Under the pieces are notes generated by a model. It worked only from the letters and a program-made list of their open reading frames with translations. It was not told the origin of the DNA and did no database searches. A DNA stretch of 6,091 bases. Source: Desulfurellales bacterium. GTDB taxonomy: Bacteria; Campylobacterota_A; Desulfurellia; Desulfurellales; Hippeaceae. The position numbers and the translations under genes were made by a program. The DNA is taken from positions 1 to 6,091 of the forward strand of contig JAMOPP010000183.1 in the NCBI GenBank assembly GCA_027064405.1, read 5' to 3'. Shown here piece by piece: positions 5,858-6,091 of the stretch (within the stretch, counting starts at the first letter, position 1; each line of letters starts with the position of its first letter).

Positions 5858-5893
5858 AAGTAAAAAACTTCATATATAAGGCATAGTGTTTGG

Positions 5894-5917
5894 TGTAGTG
5901 GTCAAAAAATGCACACA
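5894..5917. repeat. Terminal inverted repeat of the right-hand IS3 relic (one end)
   Basis: The sequence begins TGTAGTGGTC and continues into an A run, the usual look of an IS3-family end (TG at the tip, then a GGTC-A-run core). It lies just beyond the transposase stop at 5923-5925, as in intact elements. The partner repeat is beyond the window. Reading outward on the minus strand it supplies TTGACC, which could serve as a -35-like box towards the lipoprotein gene, but the nearest TATATA lies 21 bases on, so promoter activity is doubtful. Confidence 0.6.
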
Positions 5918-5922
5918 AAATT

Positions 5923-6091
5923 TTAAGCAACCTGTTTTATGTATTTTCGTCCAAAATCCATAGGACTCATATAATTTATCGTAGAATGTTTTCGAAACGT
6001 ATTGTAAAAGGTTATGTAATCCAATAAGTTGATTCTGGGGCATCTTTTCTGGTTACAAAACAATAATGATCTAGTCTTTTAACTTACATTT
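5923..6091 (-). pseudogene. C-terminal fragment of a second IS3-family transposase, frameshifted
   Basis: The minus-strand reading ends in LLDYITFYNTFRKHST followed by INYMSPMDFGRKYIKQVA and a stop at 5925-5923. This matches the characteristic IS3 C-terminus (I-x-x-F-Y-N-x-x-R-x-H-S-x-L-x-Y-x-S-P-x-x-F). Further upstream the reading continues in another frame as VKRLDHYCFVTRKDAPESTYW (about 6083-6021), the segment that normally precedes it. A frameshift therefore lies near 6021-6040, and a stop codon sits just upstream at 6084-6086 in that frame. The catalytic core is outside the window. It points the same way as the left-hand relic but covers a different part of the protein. Confidence 0.85.

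Noticed and set aside
5796..5921. A 10-bp inverted repeat (attttgtgtg at 5796-5805, cacacaaaat at 5912-5921) as ends of a small element
   Set aside because: The right arm lies inside the IS3 end sequence and the arms do not extend; chance in AT-rich DNA is the simpler reading.

Overview
The window is AT-rich DNA (roughly one third G+C by eye) from a Gram-negative bacterium. The evidence for Gram-negative is a lipoprotein signal peptide on a protein with a CsgG/LpoB-like domain, IS3-family relics, and an integron-type attC site. The mix of a Hanks-type kinase, TPR proteins and IS3 debris would fit Desulfobacterota or a similar environmental lineage, but nothing here fixes the taxon.

Layout. 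(1) Bases 1-315 are a decayed IS3-family transposase on the minus strand, with at least three frameshifts and both visible catalytic Asp residues replaced. (2) Bases 316-862 hold no convincing gene. They contain a G+C-richer block that folds as a three-way junction (415-493) and a weak minus-strand ORF remnant (509-724). (3) Bases 881-1411 (+) encode a 176-residue stand-alone DNA/RNA non-specific endonuclease-like protein. Eighteen bases after its stop lies an 84-bp attC-like site (1430-1513), so the gene looks like an integron gene cassette. (4) Bases 1659-3791 (-) encode a 710-residue Hanks-type Ser/Thr kinase with one membrane span and a TPR-rich C-terminal half. Two copies of a short palindrome sit inside the coding sequence, in the linker just after the membrane segment. 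(5) Bases 3792-3959 are an intergenic gap with a 19-bp-stem inverted repeat that has a TATAAT in its loop. (6) Bases 3960-5768 (-) encode a 602-residue lipoprotein with TPR-like helices followed by a CsgG/LpoB-like domain. (7) Bases 5769-5893 are its leader, with crossing complementarities next to the ribosome binding site. (8) Bases 5894-6091 are the terminal inverted repeat and C-terminal end of a second IS3 relic, also on the minus strand.

How the genes may work together. The lipoprotein and kinase genes are collinear, and both products combine TPR-like repeats with an envelope location. A plausible reading (inference) is an envelope signalling pair: the lipoprotein acts at the outer membrane or periplasm, and the kinase carries a signal across the inner membrane through its TPR region. 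The nuclease cassette is convergent to this pair and independent of it. Two IS3 relics in the same orientation bracket the whole accessory block, which suggests a region built by repeated insertion. The most noteworthy items are the lone attC with a nuclease cassette and the protein-coding palindromes in the kinase linker.
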